Assembly (NCBI GenBank): GCA_041488095.1
Contig: JBGPOP010000008.1
Span: 1 to 64,000 of the forward strand
Origin: DASYPQ01 sp041488095
GTDB taxonomy: Bacteria > Planctomycetota > UBA1135 > GCA-002686595
Direction: 5' to 3'
DNA length: 64,000 nt
Shown here: positions 34,228 through 43,187 of the stretch, piece after piece
Layout: every line of letters starts with the position of its first letter
Numbering within the stretch: position 1 is the stretch's first letter
Program-made: the position numbers and the translations under genes
Notes under the pieces: generated by a model
Database searches by the model: none
What the model saw: only the letters and a program-made list of their open reading frames with translations
What the model was told of the DNA's origin: nothing

Positions 34228-35792
34228 TTGGTGTAGTCGATCCAAGCCGCTTCGAGCGCGTCGAGGTCGATGCCGGTCAGGCACTGTTCGACCGCCTGCT
34301 CGGGCTTGCCCGTCGCGGTCAGGACCTGCAGGTAGTTCTCGAGGAGACTGTCCCACTTGGGGTCCCAACCCTTGGCCTTGTTCTTCTTGCCGGTGCGCAG
34401 GAAGTAGATCAGCGACCAGCCCTGCGCGTAGCACACGCCGATCCTGTCCGAACGGTAGTAGTCGGCCTGGGTGAATCGCATGAACCCCTTGAGCGGTTCA
34501 TGCTTGCCATCCCGGATCGCTTCCTTGATCTCGTCCTTGCGCCACGGGTTCTCCTTCAGCGTGAAGTGCCCGTTCTTGTACATGTACCCACTGTAGAAGT
34601 CGCCCGTGCCCTCGTTGTACCAGGAGTGCGGAGCGATGTTCCCGTAGAAGTAGAAGATGTACTGGTGGAACGCTTCGTGGTTAAGCGTGATCCACGTGTC
34701 GCCCTTTCCGCCCACCGTGCTGGCGTCGTAGACCACGAGTTCCTTCGCGTTGGAGTTCCAATACCCCGCGGAGCCACCCGGACCCCCGTAGCTGTGATAT
34801 TCCTCCGGGTTCTTGCACACGCGGACCACGCTGCAGCGCGAGAGTTCGCTCGAGTCGATCGGCACCTCAACTGGCTTCGGCGCCGGGGCCTCGGGCTTCT
34901 CCTCGGTCTTGCCGGCAGCGCCGTCACCCGTCTTCACCCGCGCGGCGGCCTCGCGGATCTCCTTGGCTTTGGCCGCGGGGTAGTCCAGTTCGTAGACCGC
35001 ATGGATCGCTTCCAAGCGCCCCATCAATTCCTCGATGAAGTCCTTTTTCGGATAGTCGGAGATGATGAAGTAGTTCGCCGACTCGTATAGCTTCCAGCCC
35101 GGAGTGCGCGTCACGGCGTCGGCCAGCTCCGCGCGCTTCCGATCCCGCAGCGAGCTGCCCTCCGCGAGGGCGGGCTTCGATTCCTTGACCTCGACCGTCT
35201 TGAACGAACGGGCCATCTCCTGGAAGGCACGCTCGAATCGGTTCCACTTGGCACCGTCTCCGGGTCCCCAACCGACGAAGGCGACATCGACGTCGGGCCG
35301 GAGCTTGTAGACCATGGCGTAGAGCTTGACCTCCACACCCGGCTCGGAGACGTTCGAGTAGAGGAACTCGGTCGCGGCCATCTTGCTGACCTCGGTCTGC
35401 TCCTGAGACGCGACCGTAAACCCCTTGGCCGCCTTGTGGCCGATCCAGTCCGTGAGGTTGCGATCGCGCGCGACGAAGGTCTTGTCCGCGCCTTTCGTGG
35501 GCTGGTCCGGCGCTTTCTTGCGGCGGTCGAACTTGACGATCCAGACGTGCAGGTCGAGGATCTTGTCCTTGCCGATCTGAACCGACTTGTTCGACTTGGG
35601 GTCGTACTTGATCACCAGGTTGCCGTCGTCGGGCGCGGGGGGGATCGACTGCCATTTGGCCGGCACACGGACTTTGAATCCGAGGTCAGTGTTGTCCTCG
35701 TACCAGTCGCCCGGCTTGGGTTCTTGAGCGGCGGCGGGGAGTGCGAAGGCGCACGCCCACAGTCCGGCCGCGATCCACAGCTTGGAAGCCAT
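34224..35792 (-). CDS. Secreted gluzincin-like metallopeptidase
   Basis: This 522-residue protein has a signal peptide (LWACAFALPAAAQ). The N-terminal 200 residues are beta-rich without a recognised domain. A Pro/Ala/Lys linker near residues 295-315 precedes the catalytic part: HEAFH (372-376), then WYNEGTGDFYSGYMY with the third zinc ligand. It shares the catalytic plan of the next gene and may have arisen with it by duplication. GGAGG stands 6 bases before the ATG. The catalytic region falls to about 55-60% GC, partly because it is rich in Tyr, Phe, Asn and Lys. Confidence 0.8.
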   Translation of the reverse strand: MASKLWIAAGLWACAFALPAAAQEPKPGDWYEDNTDLGFKVRVPAKWQSIPPAPDDGNLVIKYDPKSNKSVQIGKDKILDLHVWIVKFDRRKKAPDQPTKGADKTFVARDRNLTDWIGHKAAKGFTVASQEQTEVSKMAATEFLYSNVSEPGVEVKLYAMVYKLRPDVDVAFVGWGPGDGAKWNRFERAFQEMARSFKTVEVKESKPALAEGSSLRDRKRAELADAVTRTPGWKLYESANYFIISDYPKKDFIEELMGRLEAIHAVYELDYPAAKAKEIREAAARVKTGDGAAGKTEEKPEAPAPKPVEVPIDSSELSRCSVVRVCKNPEEYHSYGGPGGSAGYWNSNAKELVVYDASTVGGKGDTWITLNHEAFHQYIFYFYGNIAPHSWYNEGTGDFYSGYMYKNGHFTLKENPWRKDEIKEAIRDGKHEPLKGFMRFTQADYYRSDRIGVCYAQGWSLIYFLRTGKKNKAKGWDPKWDSLLENYLQVLTATGKPEQAVEQCLTGIDLDALEAAWIDYTK

Positions 35793-36034
35793 CAGCTACC
35801 TCCGTGCGCACGCGCCGCGGCCGCTCGTCGTGCCGGAGCGCAAGCGGCGCTCATCTGAGCATGCCCGCAGCGCTCCGCGCAAGCGGCGCGAAGGGCAGGA
35901 TCCCTCCAACGATCCGCGCTCGCGGGGCGTAGGCGCCCGACATCCGCCCACAGGCATTCGAGTAGGTCCCGCCTCCCGGATACGATCGGTTCCCGCGATC
36001 GCCTACCGTCGCCGCGCGAAGAGGAGTCCCAGCC
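35793..36034. other. Intergenic region with two iterated hairpins
   Basis: This is a 242-base gap between divergent genes. It contains the 13-base sequence GCGCAAGCGGCGC twice (35838-35850 and 35877-35889), each forming a small hairpin with the same loop. Near the right end, TACGAT (35981-35986) is a weak -10 candidate, and AGAGGAG lies 8 bases before ATG 36035. No gene is seen in it. Confidence 0.45.
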
Positions 36035-39000
36035 ATGCGTCCCCTGCCCGTGATCCTCGTGCTCGTCGGTCTCGCTGCCGCACTCGTGGCGACCCTCTTC
36101 TTCGTCGGTCGCGGGAGCGGAGGCGACCGGCAGGCTGCCATCCTTTCCGCCAGGGAAGCTGCAGTGAGTGAGGCGCAACCGCACGGCGCCGCCTCCGAGC
36201 CCGCCCTCGACTCCACGGGCGCCGGCGCCCGCGAGGAGAACCGCGCTGCTCCCGCCGCTCCGCTCGCCGCGCAGGAGCCTTCCCGCGCCGCCCGACCCGC
36301 CGGCGCGGAGGTCCCCGGTGTGGTCCTCACCGGCCGGGTCCTTGGAAATCTGGGCCGGCCCGTCGAGGGCGCGACAATCTACGCGGCCGAGGCGAACGGG
36401 TTCACCGACCTCGCGCTCGACGAGATCGATCCCGACCGCTCGTCCTGGGTGAAGCGAGCCGAGGCGACGACCGATCGCGAGGGCCGCTTCCAGATCCGAC
36501 CCAAGGCCCAGGCCAAGGTCTCGGTCGCGGTGCGCGCCGCCGGCTTCGCGCCTCTCGACCGCGAGTTCGCGCTCTCGGGGGCGGAGAGGGACCTCGGCGA
36601 TCTCGCCCTCGACGCGAGCGTCGTGCTCTCCGGCCGAGTGGTCGATGCGAGCGGTCGTCCCGTCGCGAGCGCGCGGATCGCACGCCTGGCCGGCGAGCGG
36701 GAGCAGTTCTCCTTCTTCGGCGGGCCGGGCGGAGCCAAGGTCGCCGAGACCGACGCCCAGGGTGCCTTCCGCGTCGACCAGCTCGCATCGGGACCGTGGC
36801 GCCTAGCCGTCACCCATCCGGACCATCCCGATCACATCGAGGCCGGCGAGACCGATCGCCCCGGCAGCGTGCAGTCGGGTCTGGTCTTCACCCTGGAGGA
36901 GGGGGTCGAGATCCAGGGGCGCGTCGTCGGAGCGCCGGCCGACGTCGCACCGAGCCTGTCGGTGCGCGCCGTGCTGCAAGCCGCGAGCGAGGAGGGCCTC
37001 GCGTCCGACAACACGAGGCCGAGCCTGGGTGCCGCGCGCCGCGCGCGCTGTGCCGCGGACGGCTCGTTCACACTGCACGGATTGCAATCCGGCCGGAGCT
37101 ATCGGCTGACCGCTCGCGAGGGGGAGCGCGAGATCTTCGGACGCGCGCGCAGCGCCCCCGCGACGGCTCGCGCGGGCGACCGCGGCGTCGAGCTCCCGTA
37201 CCGGCCCGAGACGGCGCTCGTCTTCCAGGTCGTCGACGCGACCAGCGGCGCGCCGATCGCCGACCTCAGCGTCCAGGCGGGCTGGAACATCCTCACGCCG
37301 CTGTTCGACGAGGAAGGACGGCCGGGGCGGCGCTTTCCCGAGGGCCGCGTGCGCTTCGGCAACCTGCCCGCGCGTCCGCAAGCCGGCGCCGCGCCGCAGA
37401 CGGCATCCGGTACGGCCTCGGGCGGCCTGAAGCTGCGCGTCGAGGCGGCGGGCTACCAGGCCTACGAGCGATCGGACATCGCGGTGGTCGAGGGGCAGGA
37501 CACCGACCTCGGCGTCGTGCGCCTCGAGCGCGCCCCGGTCGTCTCGGTGCTCGTCCTCGACGACCCGAGCGGCGCGCCCGTCGCGGACGCCACCGTCACG
37601 CTCACCGAAGAGAAGCCCCCCCGCGCGGGCCACGGGCAACAGGTCTCCTTCAATACCGACGACGTGGATACGCAGGACGGCGACGTCTTCTCATCGGGCG
37701 CGGCACAGCGCGCCCGGACCGGAGCGGACGGGCGTGCCTCGGTCACGAGCCTGCCGGGGAAGACCGCTCGCTTGCGCGTGAGGCACGCGGGTCACGCTCG
37801 CTTCGAGAGCGAGCCGATCGCGCTTCCTCTCGCGGAGAGCATCGAGCGCACCGTGCGACTGGGCGTCGGCGGCACGGTGACGGTGGAGGTCGTCGACAGC
37901 CATGGCGCGGCGATCTCCGGTGCCGAGATCGACCACCACGGTCCGAACAGCGATCCGGGCGAGCTCGTCTTCTCGGGTGGGGACGGCCGCACCGACGCGA
38001 GCGGCCGGCTCGCCTTCGAGCATCTCCAAGCCGGAGTCCACCGATTCCGCCTCCGCCAGGGAGCCGGAGGCGGCTTCATCGACGTCGGCGGCGGGCGGGC
38101 CTTCGTCCAGCGGATCACGCGCCAGGGCGGCTCCGAGGAGGAGCCGGGGTGGACCTCCACCGAGGTCGGCGATCGCACCACGGAAACGCTGCAGCTCGTC
38201 GCGCCGGCGCGCGGCTCGCTCGCCGGGCACGTCAGCGAGGTCGGCAAGCCGCTCGGCAACGCGACCCTCCGGCTCTCGCCGCGCAGTCAGGAAGAGAACG
38301 CGCTGCCGTTCGGCGGCGGCGCCCGCGAGGCCCACACGGACGGCCGCGGCGAGTACCTCTTCGACGGCGTCGAGGAGGGCGAGTACCGCCTCGAGATCGA
38401 GCACATCTCGCGCGCCATGACCTACGAGGCCGAGGCACGGGTGCGCGAGGGCGGGAACCGGCAGGACCTCGACCTGCCGCTCGCGATCGTCGAAGGCACC
38501 GTCACCGGCGAGGACGGAAAGCCGGTCGCCGGGGCGCGAATGCGCGCCGAACGCCCGCCCTCGACCGGCGGGCCGCGGCGCGTCGCCTTCTCCGTCATGG
38601 TCGTGGCCGACGGCGGCGAAGAGCCGGAGGTCTCCGTCGGCTCAGCGGGCCGCGCGGGCCCACCAGTCTTCACGGACGCGAGCGGACACTACTCCCTGCG
38701 CGGAGTGCTGCCCGACGTCGAGCTGGTCGTCGAGGCGGACACGAAGGATGCGCAGCCGGCGCGTTCCGCGACCTTCCGCGTCGCCGCGGACGGGATCAAG
38801 AAGGGCATCGACCTGCGGCTCGAGCGCGGGGGAACGATCGAGGTCTCCGTCCAACGCCCTGGCGGCGTTCCCGCCGGGGGATACCTCGCACGCGCCGTTC
38901 TGGGCGAAGGCGACCGGGAGCCGAAGGTCCAGGTGGTGGGCCCGAGCGGCACCACGAAGCTGACCGGCCTGAAACCGGGGAGGTGGCGCGTCAGCCTCGA

Positions 39001-39106
39001 TTCGCTCTCGGGCCCTCTTCCCGGAGGCGCGAACCAGGACACGCCCGAGCGGGAAGTCGAAGTCAAGGCTGGGGAGACCGCCAAAGCGAGCTTCGACGTT
39101 CCCTGA
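36035..39106 (+). CDS. Large CarboxypepD_reg-like repeat protein (paralogue 1)
   Basis: This 1023-residue protein is anchored by one N-terminal helix (about residues 6-25) and followed by a disordered Ala/Glu stretch to about 85. The remainder is a chain of about nine beta-sandwich repeats of the carboxypeptidase-regulatory/Cna-B type, each starting with a strand such as VVLTGRVLGNLGRPVEGATI, VVLSGRVVDASGRPVASARI, AIVEGTVTGEDGKPVAGARM, and ending in motifs like TDAQGAFRVDQLASGPWRL. No catalytic domain is visible. It is colinear with the next gene, so the two are tandem paralogues. Likely an envelope-anchored structural or adhesion protein. Confidence 0.82.
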   Translation: MRPLPVILVLVGLAAALVATLFFVGRGSGGDRQAAILSAREAAVSEAQPHGAASEPALDSTGAGAREENRAAPAAPLAAQEPSRAARPAGAEVPGVVLTGRVLGNLGRPVEGATIYAAEANGFTDLALDEIDPDRSSWVKRAEATTDREGRFQIRPKAQAKVSVAVRAAGFAPLDREFALSGAERDLGDLALDASVVLSGRVVDASGRPVASARIARLAGEREQFSFFGGPGGAKVAETDAQGAFRVDQLASGPWRLAVTHPDHPDHIEAGETDRPGSVQSGLVFTLEEGVEIQGRVVGAPADVAPSLSVRAVLQAASEEGLASDNTRPSLGAARRARCAADGSFTLHGLQSGRSYRLTAREGEREIFGRARSAPATARAGDRGVELPYRPETALVFQVVDATSGAPIADLSVQAGWNILTPLFDEEGRPGRRFPEGRVRFGNLPARPQAGAAPQTASGTASGGLKLRVEAAGYQAYERSDIAVVEGQDTDLGVVRLERAPVVSVLVLDDPSGAPVADATVTLTEEKPPRAGHGQQVSFNTDDVDTQDGDVFSSGAAQRARTGADGRASVTSLPGKTARLRVRHAGHARFESEPIALPLAESIERTVRLGVGGTVTVEVVDSHGAAISGAEIDHHGPNSDPGELVFSGGDGRTDASGRLAFEHLQAGVHRFRLRQGAGGGFIDVGGGRAFVQRITRQGGSEEEPGWTSTEVGDRTTETLQLVAPARGSLAGHVSEVGKPLGNATLRLSPRSQEENALPFGGGAREAHTDGRGEYLFDGVEEGEYRLEIEHISRAMTYEAEARVREGGNRQDLDLPLAIVEGTVTGEDGKPVAGARMRAERPPSTGGPRRVAFSVMVVADGGEEPEVSVGSAGRAGPPVFTDASGHYSLRGVLPDVELVVEADTKDAQPARSATFRVAADGIKKGIDLRLERGGTIEVSVQRPGGVPAGGYLARAVLGEGDREPKVQVVGPSGTTKLTGLKPGRWRVSLDSLSGPLPGGANQDTPEREVEVKAGETAKASFDVP

Positions 39107-39204
39107 GGCCGCGAGCGGGGTAGGGATGGCGCGGCCGCCCCTCTCCGGCTCTACTGAGTCGAGGACACGAGCGGCCGATCCAACGCTCGATCTCGCCCGT
39201 CTTC

Positions 39205-42200
39205 ATGCGCCCGATCCACCTGGGCCTCGCCGTCTTGTTCCTCGCCGCAGCCATGGCGGCGCTGTGGTTCTCGCTCGATCGCCTGCCTGGAGTCGCGCAC
39301 GCCGGCGCGAGCGACGCCTCCGGTGCCGTGATCGGAACCGGAGGGAGTCTCTCCGACGATCCGAGCCAGGCGGACACCATCAGTCCGGATCGAGCGCAGG
39401 CGCGCATCCCGCTGGCTCCGCCCGAGGCGGATACCGCGGCCGCCGCCGCAGCGCCCAAGTCGAGCGACAAGCCGCTGCTCTCCGGTCGCGTGATCGACCC
39501 CGGCGGCGAGAGCGTTGCGGGCGCGACGGTGTTCGCCTCGAGCGGCGTTTTCTGGCTGCAGATCCCGCTCGACGTCGAGCCCGAGGGCGTGCCCAAGGGA
39601 TGGATCCGTGTCGAGCGGACCACGACCGACGCCGAAGGGCGGTACACCTTCAACAGCCTCAAGCCCGGAGCGCTGCGCATCGCTGTGCGCGCGGGCGGCT
39701 TCGCGCCACGCTACGAGGACCACCTCGACCTCCCCGACCGGCCCGAGACCACTCTGCCCGACCTCCGCCTGGAGCGCGGCGTGGTCCTCTCCGGGCGCGT
39801 CGTCGATCGCGAAGGCAAGGGCGTGTCGGGTGCTGTGCTCCTGGCCGCACTCGAAGGCAGCGCGGAGAACAAGGGCTCGATGGTCTCGCTGCCCGGCCGC
39901 GGCGTCCCCCTGGCGACGACCGACCCGGAGGGCGCGTTCCGCATCGACCAGCTCGCCGCTGGCCCTTGGCGACTGATCGTCGACGCTCCTGGCCAGGCGA
40001 TCTCCGAGGAGGAGGGGCGCACCGAGCGTGCCGGGGAGCAGCAGAGCGGGCTCGTGTTCCGCGTCGAGCGCGGTTTCGAGATCCTGGGGCGCGTGCGCGG
40101 CGAGGACGGGGCGCTGCCGGAAGGTCTGCGCATCAGCGCGCGCCCGAGCCCGGAGCGCGAGGCGGGACGCAACGCGGGCCGGCCCGCCTCCGAGCCCGAC
40201 GCGGTCCAGAGCGCGAGCGACGCGCGCGCGCGACACGCGCTGTGCGCAGCCGACGGGAGCTTCACCGTGCGGGGTGTGAAGGCCGACGTGCGCTACAGCC
40301 TGAGCGCCTGGCAGAAGAGCGAAGACCCCGGCGGCTGGAAGCGCATGCGCGGGATCGAGGCCGTCCAGGCCTTCGGGGGCCAGCGCGGTGTCGAGCTCAC
40401 CTACAAGCCCGAGTCGGCGCTCGTCTTCCGCGTGCTCGACGCGCGGACGAGTGCGCCCTTGACGATCTTCACCGTGTTCGCCGGCGTCGGCCGGGAGCAG
40501 GTCCTGCGCGACGAGAAGGGCGAAGTCGTCCGCAGTTTCCCGGAGGGACGCGCGCGCTACGGCGAACTGCGACCCAGGCGCGGCGGGCCGGGCGTGGTCT
40601 TGCGCATCGCGGCGAGCGGCTTCAAGGACCTCGAGAAGAAGGACATCCCTCTCTCGCCGGGTCAGGAGCTCGACCTGGGCGAACTGCGATTCGAGCCGGA
40701 GCACACGGTCGTCGTGCGGGTCGTCGACGACACGGGCGGCAAGCCGGTCGAGGGGGCGCGCGTGCTCCTCGGGACGAAGACCGACGAGGAGCTCGGGCAG
40801 TACCTGGCGAGCCCGCCCGACCAGGACTGGTGGGGCGAGGCGGGTGTGCGCTTCGCTCGCACCGGTCCCGACGGTCGGGCCCGCCTTTCGAGCCTGCCGG
40901 GCAAGATGGTGACGGCCCGCGCGCGCGCGAAGGGATTCCTCTCGAGCGAGCCGCTCCACGTCCTGCTCCCCGAAGACCGCGACCTGGAGCTCGAGCTGCG
41001 ATTGCACCATGGCGGGACGGTGGTCGTCACCGTCCACGACTCGGCCGGGCACCTGGTCGAGGGGGTCGGGATCGAACACCGCAGTCCGACGAGCGGCGGT
41101 GACGAGGAGAGCTTCTCGTTCGGAGAAGCGGCCCAGAAGACCGACGCCCAGGGGATCGCGCGCTTCGAGGCGCTCGCGCCCGGCGTGCACGGCTTCCGGG
41201 TCAGCGACCGCGCGGTGCAGAACGGTTGGGCCGACGGAGAGGCGGATTCGCAGGAGCCGGGTTGGGTCGGGTCCGTCGCCGCCGAGGGCAGCCGCGCGAC
41301 CCTGGACTTCCTGGCCCAGTCCCGCGGGGGACTCTTCGGCCAGGTGCGCGAGGGCGGCCGCCCTCTCGAGGGGGTGAGCCTTCACCTCTCGGAGATCCGC
41401 GATCAGGCGGAGGGAGGGCGGAGCTGGTTCATGCCTGGCTCGAACGACCCCTACACCGCCGTCACCGACCACGCGGGCCGATACCACTACGAAAACCTGC
41501 GCTGCGGGAGCTACACGCTGCAGGTCAGCCACGCCTCGCGCCGCATGCCCGCGCGCTTCACGGTTTCGATCGAGAACCCGTCCCGCTCCTTCGACGTCGA
41601 CCTCGACGTCGCCAGCATCGAGGGGCGCGTGACCGGAGAGGACGGCGCTCCGCTCGGCGGGATCGACGTGCAGGCGCTGAACCCGCAAGTCCAGGACGAG
41701 GGTGCAGGCTCGTGGCGCATGGTCCTCTCCGAGGACGACCGGGGCTCGCCGCGGCTCGATTACCGGCAGGAGACGAAGCGCGCCGAGAGAACCGACGCCA
41801 ACGGACGCTACTCCCTGCGAGGTCTGCGCACCGGCGAGGCGCTCACCGTGTACGCGAGCGGCGACACGGTGCAGCCGGGAAGCTCGCCCGAGATCACGCT
41901 CGGGCCGGACGAGGCGCGCCGCGGGGTGGACTTCGTCCTGAAGGATGCGGGCGCGATCGAGGTCGCCCTCCTCGGGGATCCGCCCGGAGGTCGCGGTGGC
42001 GGCTGGTACCAGGTCCGGGCGATGCAAGTGAAGGAGGACGGCCAGGTGCAGGTCGTGCAACAGAACTACCTGGGTTCCTGGAACCGCACCTGTCGTCTGC
42101 GCTCCCTGGCGCCTGGAAAATACAAGGTCGAATGCAGCCCGAACGGCAATCCAGCCGGTGCGCGATCCCAGGAGCAGGAGGTCGAGGTGGTCGCCAGGCA

Positions 42201-42231
42201 GTCGGCCAAGATCACCTTCCAGGCCCGGTAG
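39205..42231 (+). CDS. Large CarboxypepD_reg-like repeat protein (paralogue 2)
   Basis: This 1008-residue protein has the same plan as its upstream neighbour: an N-terminal helix (LGLAVLFLAAAMAALWF), an Ala-rich linker, then about nine beta-sandwich repeats, for example LLSGRVIDPGGESVAGATVF, VVLSGRVVDREGKGVSGAVL, GLFGQVREGGRPLEGVSLHL and ASIEGRVTGEDGAPLGGIDV. The order and length of repeats match paralogue 1 block by block, but the sequences have diverged widely, so the duplication is old. A 98-base gap separates the genes. No catalytic signature is present. Confidence 0.82.
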   Translation: MRPIHLGLAVLFLAAAMAALWFSLDRLPGVAHAGASDASGAVIGTGGSLSDDPSQADTISPDRAQARIPLAPPEADTAAAAAAPKSSDKPLLSGRVIDPGGESVAGATVFASSGVFWLQIPLDVEPEGVPKGWIRVERTTTDAEGRYTFNSLKPGALRIAVRAGGFAPRYEDHLDLPDRPETTLPDLRLERGVVLSGRVVDREGKGVSGAVLLAALEGSAENKGSMVSLPGRGVPLATTDPEGAFRIDQLAAGPWRLIVDAPGQAISEEEGRTERAGEQQSGLVFRVERGFEILGRVRGEDGALPEGLRISARPSPEREAGRNAGRPASEPDAVQSASDARARHALCAADGSFTVRGVKADVRYSLSAWQKSEDPGGWKRMRGIEAVQAFGGQRGVELTYKPESALVFRVLDARTSAPLTIFTVFAGVGREQVLRDEKGEVVRSFPEGRARYGELRPRRGGPGVVLRIAASGFKDLEKKDIPLSPGQELDLGELRFEPEHTVVVRVVDDTGGKPVEGARVLLGTKTDEELGQYLASPPDQDWWGEAGVRFARTGPDGRARLSSLPGKMVTARARAKGFLSSEPLHVLLPEDRDLELELRLHHGGTVVVTVHDSAGHLVEGVGIEHRSPTSGGDEESFSFGEAAQKTDAQGIARFEALAPGVHGFRVSDRAVQNGWADGEADSQEPGWVGSVAAEGSRATLDFLAQSRGGLFGQVREGGRPLEGVSLHLSEIRDQAEGGRSWFMPGSNDPYTAVTDHAGRYHYENLRCGSYTLQVSHASRRMPARFTVSIENPSRSFDVDLDVASIEGRVTGEDGAPLGGIDVQALNPQVQDEGAGSWRMVLSEDDRGSPRLDYRQETKRAERTDANGRYSLRGLRTGEALTVYASGDTVQPGSSPEITLGPDEARRGVDFVLKDAGAIEVALLGDPPGGRGGGWYQVRAMQVKEDGQVQVVQQNYLGSWNRTCRLRSLAPGKYKVECSPNGNPAGARSQEQEVEVVARQSAKITFQAR

Positions 42232-42247
42232 GAGCCGCTGGCCGGAT

Positions 42248-42266
42248 GGCCCAGGTCTCCCGGGCC
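42248..42266 (+). terminator. Hairpin after the second large paralogue
   Basis: GGCCCAGG (42248-42255), a TCT loop and CCCGGGCC (42259-42266) form an 8-base stem with one mismatch, 16 bases after the stop. There is no T-tract, so it is only a candidate terminator. Confidence 0.35.
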
Positions 42267-42294
42267 GCTCCTCCGCAATCGTCCGCGTCGCTCC

Positions 42295-42300
42295 TACAAT
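42295..42300 (+). promoter_or_regulatory. -10 element of the HAD phosphatase gene
   Basis: TACAAT matches the -10 consensus at five of six positions and lies 9 bases before ATG 42310. With a normal start distance, the mRNA would begin at or next to the ATG. The -35 (TCCGCA, 42272-42277) is weak. Confidence 0.4.
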
Positions 42301-42309
42301 CGCGGGACG

Positions 42310-43173
42310 ATGCCGCGCTCGTACGATGCCTTGGTCCTCGACCTCGACGGGACGCTTCTCGACGAGGCCGGCGCGATCCATCCCCGCAACCGCGAGGCCC
42401 TTTCCGCCGCGTCGGCCGAGGGGGTGCGGATCATGGTTGCCACGGGGCGCTCCAGCATCTCGGCCCATCCGATCCTCGAGGAGCTCTCCCTCGAGACGCC
42501 AGCCGTGGTCTTCAACGGTGCCGCACTCTACTCGGCGCGCGAGCGGCGCATGCTGGAGGAGCGCGTGCTCTCCAATCGGACCCTGACCCGCGCCCTCGCG
42601 CTCGGCCGCTCCCGCGACTGGCTCACCGTGCTGATGTGCGCGGACAGGAAGCTGGCTCTCGCTCCGCGCGACGAAGTCGAGGCCCACGCGCTGTCGCTGA
42701 TGACCGCGCTGCGGCTCGTGCCGCGCGAGGATCTGACCGCCGAGTTCGTCGTTCGCGTGACCTTCTTCGCGCGCCAGCACGATCGCTGCGAGGATTTCGG
42801 CCGCGAAGTCGAGCGGGAGATCGACCAACCCGTCTACCTGACGAACTTCCCGCTGGCGATCCTGCCGAGCCACCGCTCGAACCCGATGCACGTGGTCGAC
42901 GTCCATCCGCCCTGCCGGGGCAAGGCCGAGGCGCTGCGCATCCTCGAGGAGCACTACGGCATCCCCGCTGCGCGGGTCGTGGCGGTCGGGGATGCGACCA
43001 ACGACATCCCCCTGTTCGAAGCCGCGGGCCTCTCGATCGCGATGGGGGATGGGATGGCGGAGGCGCGAGCGGCCGCGCGGCGCGTCATCGGCGGGCACGA
43101 CACGGCCGCCATCGCCGACCTCGTCGAGGAGCTGTTCCTGGCACCCGCGGGGACGCGCAGCGAGACCGCCTGA
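42310..43173 (+). CDS. Cof-type HAD-IIB hydrolase
   Basis: This 287-residue phosphatase has motif I LVLDLDGTLLDEAG, motif II IMVATGRSS, a C2-type cap (about residues 85-190), and motifs III/IV KAEALRILEEHYGI and VAVGDATNDIPLFEAAG. In motif IV the usual GDxxND is intact. Cof/YidA-like enzymes dephosphorylate sugar phosphates, FMN or pyridoxal phosphate; the specificity is not evident. It converges on the fmdB-grpE-dnaJ cluster with a 14-base gap. Confidence 0.92.
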   Translation: MPRSYDALVLDLDGTLLDEAGAIHPRNREALSAASAEGVRIMVATGRSSISAHPILEELSLETPAVVFNGAALYSARERRMLEERVLSNRTLTRALALGRSRDWLTVLMCADRKLALAPRDEVEAHALSLMTALRLVPREDLTAEFVVRVTFFARQHDRCEDFGREVEREIDQPVYLTNFPLAILPSHRSNPMHVVDVHPPCRGKAEALRILEEHYGIPAARVVAVGDATNDIPLFEAAGLSIAMGDGMAEARAAARRVIGGHDTAAIADLVEELFLAPAGTRSETA

Positions 43174-43187
43174 GCGCTCGACGGGCT

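Noticed and set aside
31135..34236. A 1033-codon open frame on the plus strand
   Set aside because: It runs antisense to the two metallopeptidase-region genes and through another frame of the kinase gene. No start signal or domain; a high-GC shadow.
39151..43098. A 1315-codon open frame on the minus strand opposite the two large repeat proteins
   Set aside because: It is antisense to clear exported repeat proteins, has low-complexity Arg/Ala/Gly content and no domain. In 70% GC DNA the antisense third frame is often open.
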